64,000 nt of DNA, taken from contig NZ_BMNG01000002.1 of assembly GCF_014646335.1 (NCBI RefSeq), positions 62,001 to 126,000 on the forward strand, in the 5' to 3' direction. A program made the position numbers and the translations under genes. The DNA is from Streptomyces lasiicapitis. Its GTDB lineage: Bacteria; Actinomycetota; Actinomycetes; Streptomycetales; Streptomycetaceae. The notes beneath the pieces are model-generated. The model did not search any database. It was not told where the DNA came from and worked only from the letters and a program-made list of their open reading frames with translations. Below, in pieces: positions 16,197 through 25,121 of this stretch (positions are counted from its first letter, which is position 1; each line of letters starts with the position of its first letter).

Positions 16197-18077
16197 GTGT
16201 CGTCCTCGTCGTTCCAGTCCCGCCGTGCTCGGCGCAGAGCGAGAGCGCCCCTCGCCGCGGTCGTCGGCGCCGCACTGATCGCACCCCTCGTGCTCGCCGC
16301 ACCGCCCGCCGGAGCGGATGACGGCGGGGGCGGTGACAGGGGCCGCGAGAGGGGCGCGGTACACGCGTCCAGCGGCCGATACACGGTCACGCCGCTGAAG
16401 TTCACCGTCCCCGCGGGCGGGCGGAACTGCACGGTCGACGCCGATCTGTACCGCCCCGAGGGCGTCGACCGCGCCCACCGCGCGCCTGCCGTGCTCGCGA
16501 CCAACGGGTTCGGCGGCAGCAAGGAAGACGGCGGGACGGCGGCCATCGGCAAGGCGGTCGCGGAGCGCGGGTATGTCGGACTCGTCTACTCCGGGCTCGG
16601 GTTCGGCAAGTCGGGGTGCCTGATCTCGCTGGACGACCCGGAGATCGACGGGAGGGCGGCCTCCGGGCTGCTCGACTTCCTCGCAGGTGAACGCGCCGCC
16701 GACAACGGCACCGTGGCGGACTTCGTCACCCGTGACGGCGCGGGCGACCCGCGCGTGGGCATGCTCGGCGGGTCGTACGGCGGAGCCATCCAGCTGGCGA
16801 CGGCCGCCGACGACCCCCGCGTGGACGCCCTGGTCCCGCTCATCACCTGGAACGACCTGGCGTACTCGCTCGCCCCGAACAACGCCGTCGACCGCCTCGC
16901 CGAAGGCCACGAGGTGCCGGGCGCGGCCAAGTGGCAGTGGACGAACGGCTTCTACCTCATGGGCGAGGGCCAGCCGCTGCTCGTACCGAACCTCGATCCG
17001 TCGCGCATCAACGCCCTCGGCTGTCTGCACTTCGTCACCGAGGCGTGCGAGACGTTCCGCACCCTCAACTCCGGCCGCTACCCGGCGGACCGGACCCGGC
17101 GCTTCCTCGACTTCGCGCGCCGCGTGTCGCCCGCCTCGTACCTGCACAGGGTGAAGGCGCCCACGCTCCTTGTGCAGGGCCAGGCCGACACGCTCTTCAA
17201 CCTCAACGAGGCCGAAGCGACGTACAGGACGCTCAAGGCGCACGGCACCACGGCGAAGATGATCTGGCAGTCCTGGGGCCACAGCGGCGGCATGGACGCA
17301 CCGGCCGCCGGTGAACTCGACCTGGCGAAGGGAGATTTGGGGGCGAGCTACGCAGGCCGCCGCGTCCTCGCCTGGTTCGACCGCCATCTGCGGCACGACA
17401 GGAGCGCCGACACCGGCCCCGACTTCGCCTACCACCGGGACTGGATCGACGACCCCGACCGCGCGTACGCCACCGCGTCCGACGTGCCCGCGCTCACCCG
17501 CGAGCTGTACCTGTCGGCTGACGGCAAGCTCGTCGACAGCCCCGGGAAGGTGAAGCCCGGCAGCCGCGAGTACCGCAACCGGCTCGCGTCCACCAGCCAC
17601 TCGGAAAGCTCGATGGCGGCCATGAACGGGCGGCCCGACCGGGCGCCGTACGACACGAAGGGCACGTACCTGGGCTGGACGACCGGCCCGCTGACCGCCC
17701 CCGTCGACGTCGTCGGCGCGCCCGAGGCCACGCTCCGCGTCCACTCGCCCACGACCGAACGCGTGCAGAACTCCGGCGACGCCGCCGACAAGCTGGTGCT
17801 TTTCGCCAAGCTGTACGACGTGGCGCCCGACGGCACCAAGACGCTGGTGCACCGCCTGATCGCACCGGTGCGGGTGCCGGACGTGCGGCGGCCGTTCAAG
17901 GTGTCGCTGCCGGGGATCGTGCACCGGTACGCGAAGGGGCACCGGATGCGGTTCGTGATCGCGGCGAGCGACGGGGCGTACGGCGGGAATCGTGGGGTGA
18001 AGCCGGTGACGGTGGTGAGCGGGCGCGGGGAGCCGGGGGAGCTGCGGCTTCCTGTGGTGGACGGCTCCTCGGGGTAG
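16197..18077 (+). CDS. Secreted CocE/NonD (X-Pro dipeptidyl-peptidase type) hydrolase
   Basis: An exported serine hydrolase of about 626 residues. From the GTG at 16197 the product begins with an Arg-rich n-region followed by a hydrophobic core and an AGADD cleavage region. The open frame extends to a GTG at 16128, but the added 23 residues would bury the signal peptide; no start has a strong ribosome binding site, so the start is uncertain. The alpha/beta hydrolase core carries the nucleophile elbow GGSYGG, a SWGHSGG segment with the likely His, and a C-terminal PepX_C-like beta-sandwich (after about residue 470). The family cleaves X-Pro dipeptides or esters. It follows the peptidase operon, separated by two tandem duplications. 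Confidence 0.87.
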   Translation: MSSSSFQSRRARRRARAPLAAVVGAALIAPLVLAAPPAGADDGGGGDRGRERGAVHASSGRYTVTPLKFTVPAGGRNCTVDADLYRPEGVDRAHRAPAVLATNGFGGSKEDGGTAAIGKAVAERGYVGLVYSGLGFGKSGCLISLDDPEIDGRAASGLLDFLAGERAADNGTVADFVTRDGAGDPRVGMLGGSYGGAIQLATAADDPRVDALVPLITWNDLAYSLAPNNAVDRLAEGHEVPGAAKWQWTNGFYLMGEGQPLLVPNLDPSRINALGCLHFVTEACETFRTLNSGRYPADRTRRFLDFARRVSPASYLHRVKAPTLLVQGQADTLFNLNEAEATYRTLKAHGTTAKMIWQSWGHSGGMDAPAAGELDLAKGDLGASYAGRRVLAWFDRHLRHDRSADTGPDFAYHRDWIDDPDRAYATASDVPALTRELYLSADGKLVDSPGKVKPGSREYRNRLASTSHSESSMAAMNGRPDRAPYDTKGTYLGWTTGPLTAPVDVVGAPEATLRVHSPTTERVQNSGDAADKLVLFAKLYDVAPDGTKTLVHRLIAPVRVPDVRRPFKVSLPGIVHRYAKGHRMRFVIAASDGAYGGNRGVKPVTVVSGRGEPGELRLPVVDGSSG

Positions 18078-18180
18078 CGGTCGGCGCGCGACGGCTCGCG
18101 TGAAGTGATACCGGCGTGATCCCGGGCCCGGCATCATGGGGCCAGGACCGGGTGGGCTCGGGAAGGTGTGGGTTCGGGGG

Positions 18181-18834
18181 ATGGCGCGGTCGCGGAGGTG
18201 GAGCGGCGTTCCGCAGCACGTCACCAATCGGTACGAGGGCGGCGGCGCGCACACCGTCGTGCAGGCCGGGGTCGTGCGCGGCGGCATCCATGTGCACCTG
18301 CGAGCGGAAGGGGCGCGGCAGCTCCGGCCCGCGCGCCGGGCGGTACTCGCGGTGGCGCTCGCCGCGTTCGGCGCGCAGGTGCTCCTGCGCGTCGCGGCCG
18401 ACTGGCCCGCGCGGACGGCGGGAGCGCTGCTCCTCGCCGGGGCGCTCTGGCAGGCGCTCGTGGCGCTGCGTGACGCGCGGGCCGACGACGAGGTGTTCGT
18501 GCCGGACGACCGCCTCGACGCGGCGGCGGAGGTGCTCGCGTCCCGGCTGCGGTGCGTGTACGACCGCGAGGAGCGGCTGGCCCGGGTGTACGACCCGGTG
18601 CCCCTCCAGGTGCGCTGGGCCGCGGGGGACCCGACGCTCTCCGACCACTGGCGCGGCATCGGCGGCGCGGAGTCGGAACAGGCGCCCCTCGACGGTGAAC
18701 TGGCCGACGTGGCGGACGCGTTCCGGCGGCTGCCGATGCGGCGCCTGGTGGTGCTCGGGGCGGCGGGTGCGGGGAAGTCGGTGTTGTCGCGGCGTCCGCC
18801 CGGGTGGCCCTGCTGGCGCAGGCCTGGGCGCTGA
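18181..18834 (+). pseudogene. N-terminal fragment of a NACHT-type STAND NTPase
   Basis: A 217-codon open frame that starts like the Streptomyces NACHT proteins: HVTNRYEGGGAHTVVQAG then VVRGGIHVH (a motif common at the N terminus of such predicted conflict ATPases), two hydrophobic segments (about 53-72 and 78-95), and a Walker A motif GAAGAGKSVLS at about 193-203. It then breaks off into unrelated Arg/Pro-rich residues and stops. The frame that continues the family C terminus (SARVALLAQAW...) begins at about 18795 in a different reading frame. Roughly 500 residues of NTPase expected between the two are missing. GTG 18166 or ATG 18136 are alternative starts. I read this as an internal deletion that killed the gene. 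Confidence 0.65.
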
Positions 18835-19871
18835 CGCCGTGGGGCCGTTTCGTCGTGGCCCGCACGTATCTCGCCGCGACGCGCAGACTTCCCTGGCGGC
18901 TCCACGCCTTCCTGGAGGACGCCCACCGGCGCGGAGTGCTGCGCCACAGCGGCGGTGTCTATCAATTCCGGCACATGGAACTGCGGGATCGGCTCGCCCG
19001 CCATGACAGCGGTGACGGGGGCGCGAGGGATGCGCGGGGGGCTCGGAGCGTGCGGGGCGTGCGGGGCGTCAGCGGCGACGGGGACGCACGGGCGCGGGCC
19101 GAGCCCGCGGAGACGGATTTCTGGTTCCGCACGGTCCGCCGCATCCGCGTACGTTCCGCCGCGATGTCCCTGCGCCGCTCGCTCGACCACGGCTCGCTGG
19201 GGGTGGCCGTGTCGCTCCTCCTCACGACCGCCCTGTTCGTCTGGTCCTTCACCGCCCTGCAGTCCATACCGAACGCCCCGGGCCCCTACACCTCGGTGCC
19301 GGAAGCCTGCTCCCTGCTCGGCCGGTCCGAACTCCGCCCGGTGATGCCCGACCCGGAGCTCGCTGCCGTTGAGCCCGGCCAGTGCGTATGGATCGAACAG
19401 GGGCCGGGCCGCGGAGCCATTCTCCGGGTCATCGTCAAAGTGGCGCGGGCGGACCGGATCGCGGGCGCGGTGAGCTGGGCCGACTCGATGGTACGGGGGA
19501 ACGGCAAGGCCGGTCATCCCGCCCTGCGAGGCGTCGGCGACCGGGCCACCGGCATGACGGAACCGTCGGCGTTGGACGGTGGAGGGCGTAAGGCCACGGT
19601 CTTCGCCCGCGTCGGAAACGTATTCACCATGACGACGTACGACGAGCAGTACGCCGACGCCGACCGCGCCATGGCGGTGGCCGGAGCCCTGACCCGCCGT
19701 GTGCTGCACAACGCGGGCCTCCCCGTCCCGCCGGGCCCCCGCCTCAAGACCGCCCCCCTCACCCGAACGGCCCACCCCGCCCCACCCCCGGCGACACCCA
19801 CCGTGCGAGATCGCGTGCCGCTGCCCATCCTGGAGCCGGGAGAGCCGCCTGGCAGGCGGTCGGTGCGGTGA
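18804..19871 (+). CDS. C-terminal fragment of the NACHT-type protein with membrane anchor and DUF3558-like tail
   Basis: A 355-codon frame. The first 65 residues (ALTPWGRFVVARTYLAATRR, then LEDAHRRGVLR and YQFRHMELRDRLA) match the usual end of Streptomyces NACHT NTPases. A low-complexity linker follows, then a single transmembrane helix (about 131-152, VAVSLLLTTALFVWSFTAL) and an outer domain with EACSLL and QCVWIEQG, resembling DUF3558-type lipoprotein domains in spacing of its two cysteines. The first part is the downstream half of the deleted NACHT gene. The membrane/outer part could be expressed alone from the in-frame ATG at 19164. Whether any product is made is unknown. Confidence 0.55.
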   Translation: MALLAQAWALTPWGRFVVARTYLAATRRLPWRLHAFLEDAHRRGVLRHSGGVYQFRHMELRDRLARHDSGDGGARDARGARSVRGVRGVSGDGDARARAEPAETDFWFRTVRRIRVRSAAMSLRRSLDHGSLGVAVSLLLTTALFVWSFTALQSIPNAPGPYTSVPEACSLLGRSELRPVMPDPELAAVEPGQCVWIEQGPGRGAILRVIVKVARADRIAGAVSWADSMVRGNGKAGHPALRGVGDRATGMTEPSALDGGGRKATVFARVGNVFTMTTYDEQYADADRAMAVAGALTRRVLHNAGLPVPPGPRLKTAPLTRTAHPAPPPATPTVRDRVPLPILEPGEPPGRRSVR

Positions 19872-19891
19872 CGGAACGGAAGGGTCCACAT

Positions 19892-20143
19892 ATGAGCCCC
19901 AAGAGCTCCGCGGGTGGCTCGAAGAGCCCCTCCAAGGGTGGTGTGGGTGCGCTGATGACGCCCGGCCGGGTGGCCGTCGCGGCGGTCGCCCTGCTCACGC
20001 TCATCTTCATCTTCGAGAACACCCGCAGCACCAAGATCCGGCTGCTGATCCCGGAAGTCACCGTGCCGCTGTGGATGGCGCTGCTCGGCACCGGTCTCAT
20101 CGGCGCCCTGTGCGGGGCGTTCTTCGTCAGCCGGCGCAAGTGA
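19892..20143 (+). CDS. LapA-domain (DUF1049) small membrane protein
   Basis: An 83-residue protein with a Ser/Lys/Gly-rich cytosolic leader and two transmembrane helices (about 24-42 and 56-76) joined by the FIFENTRSTKIRLLIPEVTVP segment that marks the LapA/YciS family, ending in a basic SRRK tail. The ATG at 19892 follows GGAAGGG at normal spacing; a GTG at 19868 is a weaker alternative. Family members act in envelope or lipopolysaccharide assembly in proteobacteria; the actinobacterial role is unknown. Confidence 0.83.
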   Translation: MSPKSSAGGSKSPSKGGVGALMTPGRVAVAAVALLTLIFIFENTRSTKIRLLIPEVTVPLWMALLGTGLIGALCGAFFVSRRK

Positions 20144-20198
20144 GGGCGGCACGGGAGCAGGCAGAGGGGCGGCCGACGTGACGGTGTCCGTCGCCGGG

Positions 20199-20204
20199 TA
20201 ACGT
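20199..20204 (+). promoter_or_regulatory. -10 box of a probable leaderless promoter
   Basis: TAACGT fits TANNNT and lies six bases before the ATG at 20211, which has no ribosome binding site. This is the same geometry as at positions 15-20 and 34829-34834. Confidence 0.4.
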
Positions 20205-20210
20205 GGCCTG

Positions 20211-20771
20211 ATGCTGCGCCCCCACACCTCCCACCTGGCCAATGGCCCCCGCGTGGGCATCCGCCGGTACACCAGGGCGGACGCCGCCGAGTTCACGGCG
20301 CGGGCACGGGAGAGCCGCGAGCTGCACCGGCCGTGGCTCTTCCCGCCGACCACGGACGAGGCCTACGCGGCGTACGCGCGGGCGCTGACCGCGGACCAGA
20401 CCAAGGCCGGATTCCTCGTCCACGAGCGCGCGGACGGCGCCCTCGCGGGCTTCATCAACATCAACAACATCGTCGAGGGCGGCTTCCGCAGCGGGGCGCT
20501 CGGATACGGCGCCTTCGCGCACGCCGCCGGACGCGGACTCATGAGCGAGGGGCTCGAACTCGTCGTGGGGTACGCCTTCGGGGAGCTGCGGCTGCACCGC
20601 CTGGAGATCAACGTCCAGCCCGGCAACGCCGCGTCCATCGCCCTCGCCCGCCGCGCGGGCTTCCGCCTGGAGGGCTTCTCGCCCGACTTCCTCTTCATCG
20701 ACGGCGCGTGGCGCGACCACCAACGATGGGCCCTCACCGCGGAGATGACGAAGGCGCGGGCAGGCGCGTAG
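20211..20771 (+). CDS. GNAT N-acetyltransferase (RimJ/RimL type)
   Basis: A 186-residue acetyl-CoA-dependent acetyltransferase. It shows the RimJ/RimL layout: an early VGIRRYTRADAAEF strand, central FININNIVEGGFRSGALGYG, the acetyl-CoA loop AGRGLMSEGL, and LHRLEINVQPGNAASIALARRAGF near the end. Full length for the family. The start codon lies six bases after a -10-like box. The acceptor could be a protein N terminus or a small molecule; sequence does not decide. Confidence 0.88.
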   Translation: MLRPHTSHLANGPRVGIRRYTRADAAEFTARARESRELHRPWLFPPTTDEAYAAYARALTADQTKAGFLVHERADGALAGFININNIVEGGFRSGALGYGAFAHAAGRGLMSEGLELVVGYAFGELRLHRLEINVQPGNAASIALARRAGFRLEGFSPDFLFIDGAWRDHQRWALTAEMTKARAGA

Positions 20772-20827
20772 ACGCGCGCCCGCCAAGGCTGTTGAACGAG
20801 CCGCCGTCCCTCCCGCAGGATGGCGCC

Positions 20828-21724
20828 ATGCGTAACATCGTGATCATCGACGCCCCCTCCAACCTGGGCCTGCGCCCGCCCGCCCCCGGCACCGTGCCCG
20901 GCTGCTACAAGCTCGCGGGAGCGCTGCGCGAACGCGGCATCGTGCGGCGCCTGAACGCCTTCGAAGGCGGTGTCGTGGTGCCGCCGCGCTACGACCGCGG
21001 CGACTGGAAGGAGGGCGACGGCGTCTTCAACGCGGCCGCCATCGCCGCCTACACGCCGAAGCTCGCCGACCGCATCGAGCGGCACGTGCGCGCCGGTGAC
21101 CTGCCCGTCGTCCTCGGCGGCGACTGCTCCATCCAGCTCGGCGCGTCCCTCGCGCTGCGCCGCCTCGGACGGTACGGACTCGCGGCCGTCGACGCCTCCG
21201 CGGACTTCCGCCACCCCGGCAACTCCGACGGCGTCGGCGCCGCGGGCGGCGAGGAACTCGCGCTCGCCACCGGCCGCGGCCAGCGCGACCTCACCGACAT
21301 CGAAGGCCTGCGCCCCTACCTGCGCGACGAGGACGTACGGCTCTTCGGCATGCGCGACGAGGACGAGGACCGCGCCGAACTCGGCGAGCTGCGGATACCG
21401 ACCGTCACGGTCGGCGAGCTGCGCCAGTGGGGCGTCGACGACGTGGCCCGCTCGGCCCTCAAGAGCCTGGAGAACACCGCCCTCGACGGCTTCTGGGTGC
21501 ACCTCGACGCCGACGTCCTCGACCCGTCCGTGATGCCGGCCGTCGACAGCCCCGACGCCGACGGCCTGCACCCCGACGAACTCCTCGCGCTGCTGCGCCC
21601 GCTGGTCCGCTCGCCGCGCTGCGTCGGGCTCAACGTCACCATCTACGACCCGGACCTCGACCCGGAAGGCACCGCGGGCGACGTACTCACCGACGTCGTC
21701 GTCGCGGCCTTCGCGCAATCCTGA
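20828..21724 (+). CDS. Arginase/agmatinase-family protein with substituted metal-site histidines
   Basis: A 298-residue ureohydrolase-fold protein. The C-terminal metal motif HLDADVLDP is intact, but the two other motifs differ from canonical arginases. GGDH is GGDC (Cys100), which I believe is common in actinobacterial arginase-like proteins, and DAHxD is DASAD, with Ser124 where a histidine normally bridges the second metal; Asp122 and Asp126 remain. The enzyme may therefore bind one metal, use another chemistry, or be inactive. The ATG at 20828 gives the normal MRNIVIIDAPSNLG start. No urea or guanidine genes are adjacent, so the substrate cannot be assigned. Confidence 0.82.
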   Translation: MRNIVIIDAPSNLGLRPPAPGTVPGCYKLAGALRERGIVRRLNAFEGGVVVPPRYDRGDWKEGDGVFNAAAIAAYTPKLADRIERHVRAGDLPVVLGGDCSIQLGASLALRRLGRYGLAAVDASADFRHPGNSDGVGAAGGEELALATGRGQRDLTDIEGLRPYLRDEDVRLFGMRDEDEDRAELGELRIPTVTVGELRQWGVDDVARSALKSLENTALDGFWVHLDADVLDPSVMPAVDSPDADGLHPDELLALLRPLVRSPRCVGLNVTIYDPDLDPEGTAGDVLTDVVVAAFAQS

Positions 21725-21812
21725 CCCACGAAGGCCGACGTAGCCCCTGGCCGGGGCGGCGCCGAGCGTGTTCCATGGTCATCGGGGCAGCACCCGAACT
21801 GAGGAGGACGCC

Positions 21813-23774
21813 TTGGCGACGACCGTGCGACGCGACGTACTGACCCTGCCGGCGGCCGAGTTGGGGCCGGAGAACCCGCTGCCGCCGCTCCGGCCGCTCG
21901 ACGAGGCGCACCGGCTCGACGACCGGGACATACGGGGGCTGCCGCGCGACATGGCACGCCAGCTCGCCTACGAACCGCTGCGGTCCGTGCTGCCCGCCCG
22001 CCTCCGCGACGGCTACGGCCGCGCACGCACCCCGACGGCCTTCGAGACGATCGTCATCGAGAACGAACGCCTTCGCGTCACGGTCCTGCCCGGCCTCGGC
22101 GGCCGGATCCACTCGCTCTTCCACAAGCCCACCGACCGCGAACTGCTCTACCGGAACCCGGTGTTCCAGCCCGTCGACTTCGCGCTCAACGGCGCCTGGT
22201 ACTCCGGCGGTATCGAGTGGAACATCGGCGCCACCGGCCACACGGCGCTGTCCTGCGCGCCGCTGCACGCCGCGCGCGTGACCGCGCCCGACGGCGGCGA
22301 GATGGTGCGCCTGTGGGAGTGGGAGCGGCTGCGCGACACCCCGTTCCAGGTCGACCTGTGGCTGCCTGAGGACTCCGACTTCCTGCATGTCGGCGTACGC
22401 GTCCGCAATCCGCACGAGAAGCCGGTGCCCGTCTACTGGTGGTCCAACATCGCCGTGCCCGAGGAGCGGCGGGTGCTCGTACCGGCCGACGAGGCCTGGC
22501 ACTTCGGGTACGCGCGTACGCTGCGGAAGGTGCCGGTACCGGAGTACGAGGGCGCCGACCGCTCGTATCCGCTCCGGGGCGAGTTCCCCGCCGACTACTT
22601 CTACGACCTGCCCGACGGGGCGCGCCGCTGGATCGCGGCGGTCGACACCGACGGGCACGGACTCGTCCAGACGTCGACGGCTCCGCTGCGCGGTCGCAAA
22701 CTCTTCCTCTGGGGTTCGGGGCCCGGCGGGCGGCGCTGGCAGGAGTGGCTGACCGAGCCCGGCACGGGCGGCTACGCCGAGATCCAGGCCGGGCTCGCGC
22801 GCACGCAGTTGGAGCACGTACGGCTCGACGCGAAAGCCGAGTTCGCGTGGCTGGAGTCGTACGGGCCGCTGGCCGCGGCGCCCGACGTGGTGCACGGCGG
22901 CGACTGGGCCGCCGCGCGCGCCGAGGCGGAGGGGCGGCTCGCCGAGGCGCTGCCCGCCGCGGCGGTCGACGCGGCGTACGAGGCGTGGCGGGCGTGCGCC
23001 GACACCGAGCCCGGTGAGGTGCTTGCCGTCGGGTCGGGGTGGGGTGCCCTCGAAGTCGTGCGCGCGCAGTACAAGTTGCCCGGCACGCCCTTCGCCGAGT
23101 CCACGCTCGGGCCGGAGCAGGAGCCGTGGCTGGAGCTGTTGCACAGCGGGGCCGTGCCGGAGCCCCGGCGGGTCGGGCCGCCCGGGCCCACGCTGGTCGC
23201 CCCACACTGGCGGGACATGCTGGAGACCGCGCCGGCGCGGCCGCTCGCCGAGTACCACTTGGGCGTGGCGCAGTGGCATGCCGGGGACCTGGCGCAGGCC
23301 GTACGCAGTTGGGAGCGGGGGCTCGAACTCTCGCCGTCGCGGTGGCCGTTGCTGCGGTGTCTGGCGGTCGCCGACCACGAGTCGGGGCACCTCGAGCGTG
23401 CCGCGGACCGCTACGCGGAGGCCTTCGACGACCTTTGCGCGGAGCGGCGGGACGACGGGGTGGTGTGGCGTGGGGTGACTGCCGCGTTGGGGCGGGAGGC
23501 GGTGGGGGTGTTGTTGGCTGCGGGGCGCTGCGCTGTGGCCCGGGCGGTGTGGGACCGGGTCCATCCGCGGACCCGGGCCTCCGGGCGGTTTCGGCTCATC
23601 GAGGCCCAGTTGCTCCTGGCGGAGGGGGAGGTTGCCGCTGCGCGGGGGGTGTTGGAGGCGGGAGTTGAGGTGGCGGATCTTCGGGAGGGGGATGAGGTGC
23701 TGGGGGAGGTCTGGGCGGTGGTTGGTGGTGGGGCGCCGTTGCCGGGGAGGTATGACTTTCGGATGCGGCCGTAG
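21813..23774 (+). CDS. DUF5107 / TPR-containing protein
   Basis: A 653-residue cytosolic protein. The first half is a DUF5107-type beta-rich domain resembling aldose-epimerase-like folds (ERLRVTVLPGLGGRIHSLFHKPTDRELLYRNP is the hallmark stretch, read here in pieces; then WYSGGIEWNIG and YWWSNIAVPEE). The second half, from about residue 460, is a helical region with tetratricopeptide-like pairs (YHLGVAQWHAGDLAQAVRSW). The start is TTG at 21813 because GAGGAGG lies five bases upstream; the upstream ATG at 21768 has no ribosome binding site. Family members are often found with sugar-use genes, but none are adjacent here. Confidence 0.82.
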   Translation: MATTVRRDVLTLPAAELGPENPLPPLRPLDEAHRLDDRDIRGLPRDMARQLAYEPLRSVLPARLRDGYGRARTPTAFETIVIENERLRVTVLPGLGGRIHSLFHKPTDRELLYRNPVFQPVDFALNGAWYSGGIEWNIGATGHTALSCAPLHAARVTAPDGGEMVRLWEWERLRDTPFQVDLWLPEDSDFLHVGVRVRNPHEKPVPVYWWSNIAVPEERRVLVPADEAWHFGYARTLRKVPVPEYEGADRSYPLRGEFPADYFYDLPDGARRWIAAVDTDGHGLVQTSTAPLRGRKLFLWGSGPGGRRWQEWLTEPGTGGYAEIQAGLARTQLEHVRLDAKAEFAWLESYGPLAAAPDVVHGGDWAAARAEAEGRLAEALPAAAVDAAYEAWRACADTEPGEVLAVGSGWGALEVVRAQYKLPGTPFAESTLGPEQEPWLELLHSGAVPEPRRVGPPGPTLVAPHWRDMLETAPARPLAEYHLGVAQWHAGDLAQAVRSWERGLELSPSRWPLLRCLAVADHESGHLERAADRYAEAFDDLCAERRDDGVVWRGVTAALGREAVGVLLAAGRCAVARAVWDRVHPRTRASGRFRLIEAQLLLAEGEVAAARGVLEAGVEVADLREGDEVLGEVWAVVGGGAPLPGRYDFRMRP

Positions 23775-23864
23775 GGGGTGGTGCCCTCGCGGGGTGCGCC
23801 CCAGTCCCGCCCCTTTCCCGTAACCAGGGGCTGCCGCCCCTGGACCCCGCTGTCGGCCTGAACG

Positions 23865-23970
23865 GCCTCGTCCTCAAACGCCGGACGGGCTATGTCCCAC
23901 CCCGCCGCCCTGACTGGCACGACGGCACGCAGTCGGCACTATCAGCCCGTCCGGCGTTTGAGGACGAGGC
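23865..23970. repeat. Intergenic inverted repeat of a dispersed family; probable bidirectional terminator
   Basis: Two 27-base arms (23865-23891 and 23944-23970) are perfect reverse complements around a 52-base spacer; the core is CTCAAACGCCGGACGGGCT. Flanks (CTGTCGGC/GCCGACAG) extend the symmetry imperfectly. It fills the 298-base gap between two converging genes; a CCAGGGGC/GCCCCTGG hairpin precedes it. Related copies lie at about 25122-25277 and 45645-45719. Confidence 0.8.
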
Positions 23971-24072
23971 GCGGAGCGCCGACAGGGGGAGAGGGGCGAA
24001 GCCCCATACGGGACGGGGAGTGGCGGAACGGGTGGACAGGGGCGGGTGGGTGGGGAGATGGCCCCCGGGGGG

Positions 24073-24432
24073 TCAGGGCGTGTGCGGGGCGTTGCGGTCG
24101 ACGTACTCGAAGACCGCGCCGTCGGGGTGCATCGCGATGAGGTTGCGCCCGGCGGGCGTGGGCACGGGCCCGGCGACGATGTGTGCCCCCGACGCGGTGA
24201 GCGTCGCGTGCGCCTCGTCGACGTCCTTGACGGCGATCGTCGCGGCCACCTTGCGCAGCACTTCCAGCTCCGCCTCCGGCCCGCTCATGAGCAGAAAGCA
24301 CCCGACGGAGGCGACGGACACGCCGCCCCGCTCGAAGCGCATCGCTGTGCTGCCCGTCAGCCGTTCGTAGAACGCGACGGACGCCTCCAAGTCCCTGACG
24401 CAGACACGCAGCACGGTTCCCAGGATTTCCAT
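24073..24432 (-). CDS. VOC (glyoxalase/dioxygenase) superfamily protein
   Basis: A 119-residue protein with one vicinal-oxygen-chelate module pair: ILGTVLRVCVRDLEASVAFYERLTG at the start, a mid-chain TIAVKDVDEAHATL strand-helix, and ending NLIAMHPDGAVFEYVDRN, where the Glu before YV is the usual metal ligand. Likely forms dimers to complete the metal site, as most short VOC proteins do. An upstream in-frame ATG (24477) would add 15 residues; no start has a strong ribosome binding site. Substrate unknown. Confidence 0.82.
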   Translation of the reverse strand: MEILGTVLRVCVRDLEASVAFYERLTGSTAMRFERGGVSVASVGCFLLMSGPEAELEVLRKVAATIAVKDVDEAHATLTASGAHIVAGPVPTPAGRNLIAMHPDGAVFEYVDRNAPHTP

Positions 24433-24579
24433 GGGGACGAGCCTAGTTGGCGTCGCGGGGACAGGAGATCGTTTCAACTCACCTCGCCCGTCCGCGCGCA
24501 GCCGTTACGCGGCACAAGCGGCGGGTACCCGTCCGCTCCGACCGTTTCGGTCGGGAAGTCGGACAGGAAGGACGAGAAC

Positions 24580-25107
24580 ATGCCGGTCCAGGACAAGAAC
24601 GTACCGCTGCCGGACAAGGCACTGGGCGACGCACTGTCGCACGTCGTGCACGACGCGGTGCGCGAGTCCCTGCGGGATTCGCTGCGTACGGTGCTGCGCG
24701 AAGAGCTGCGGGAGGAACTGCGCGCCGAGCTGTCCAGGGCGACGCGGAAGCAGCGCCGCAAGGCCGCTCTGTACGCCGCCTCCGGCGCGGTCGGCCTGTA
24801 CGCGGGCGCCGCGGCCGCGCTCACCCTCGGCCTGGTCATCGCGCTTGGCCTGCCCGGCTGGGCGGCCGCGCTGATCGTGACGGCGTTGCTTGCCGTTGCC
24901 GCGGTGCTGATGCGGAACGCTGCGCGGGCTGAGCGGAGCGGTGTCGGCGGTGTCCCCGCTGCCCCGAAGACCCCGCCCACCGGCGGCACCGCCGGATTCC
25001 CCACGGTCCCGCCGTCCGCCGGTCCGGGCACCCCCGGTACCCCGGAAACCCCCGGCGCCGGGCCGCCGCCGCCCCTGGCCCCCAAGTCCCGTGGACCGCT
25101 GGAGTGA
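24580..25107 (+). CDS. Putative actinobacterial holin-X/phage-holin-family membrane protein
   Basis: A 175-residue protein: a charged amphipathic N-terminal half (HVVHDAVRESLRDSLRTVLREEL), two closely spaced transmembrane helices (about 65-85 and 90-108) after a basic RKQRRKAAL stretch, and a Pro/Gly-rich cytosolic tail. This layout is that of the Phage_holin_3_6 (holin-X) family, which is mostly chromosomal in actinobacteria and not part of prophages. The ATG at 24580 has AGGAAGG upstream. No lysis genes are nearby, so a lytic role is unlikely. Confidence 0.7.
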   Translation: MPVQDKNVPLPDKALGDALSHVVHDAVRESLRDSLRTVLREELREELRAELSRATRKQRRKAALYAASGAVGLYAGAAAALTLGLVIALGLPGWAAALIVTALLAVAAVLMRNAARAERSGVGGVPAAPKTPPTGGTAGFPTVPPSAGPGTPGTPETPGAGPPPPLAPKSRGPLE

Positions 25108-25121
25108 CCGCGAGCGGGGTA

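Noticed and set aside
15660..19889. A 1,409-codon open frame on the minus strand
   Set aside because: It is antisense to several well-supported genes, has the Arg/Pro/Gly-rich composition of GC-rich shadow frames and no recognisable domain.
24580..25107. A prophage or lysis cassette suggested by holin-like proteins here and at 47837
   Set aside because: No endolysin, integrase or structural phage gene is near; both holin-type families are widespread chromosomal membrane proteins in actinobacteria.
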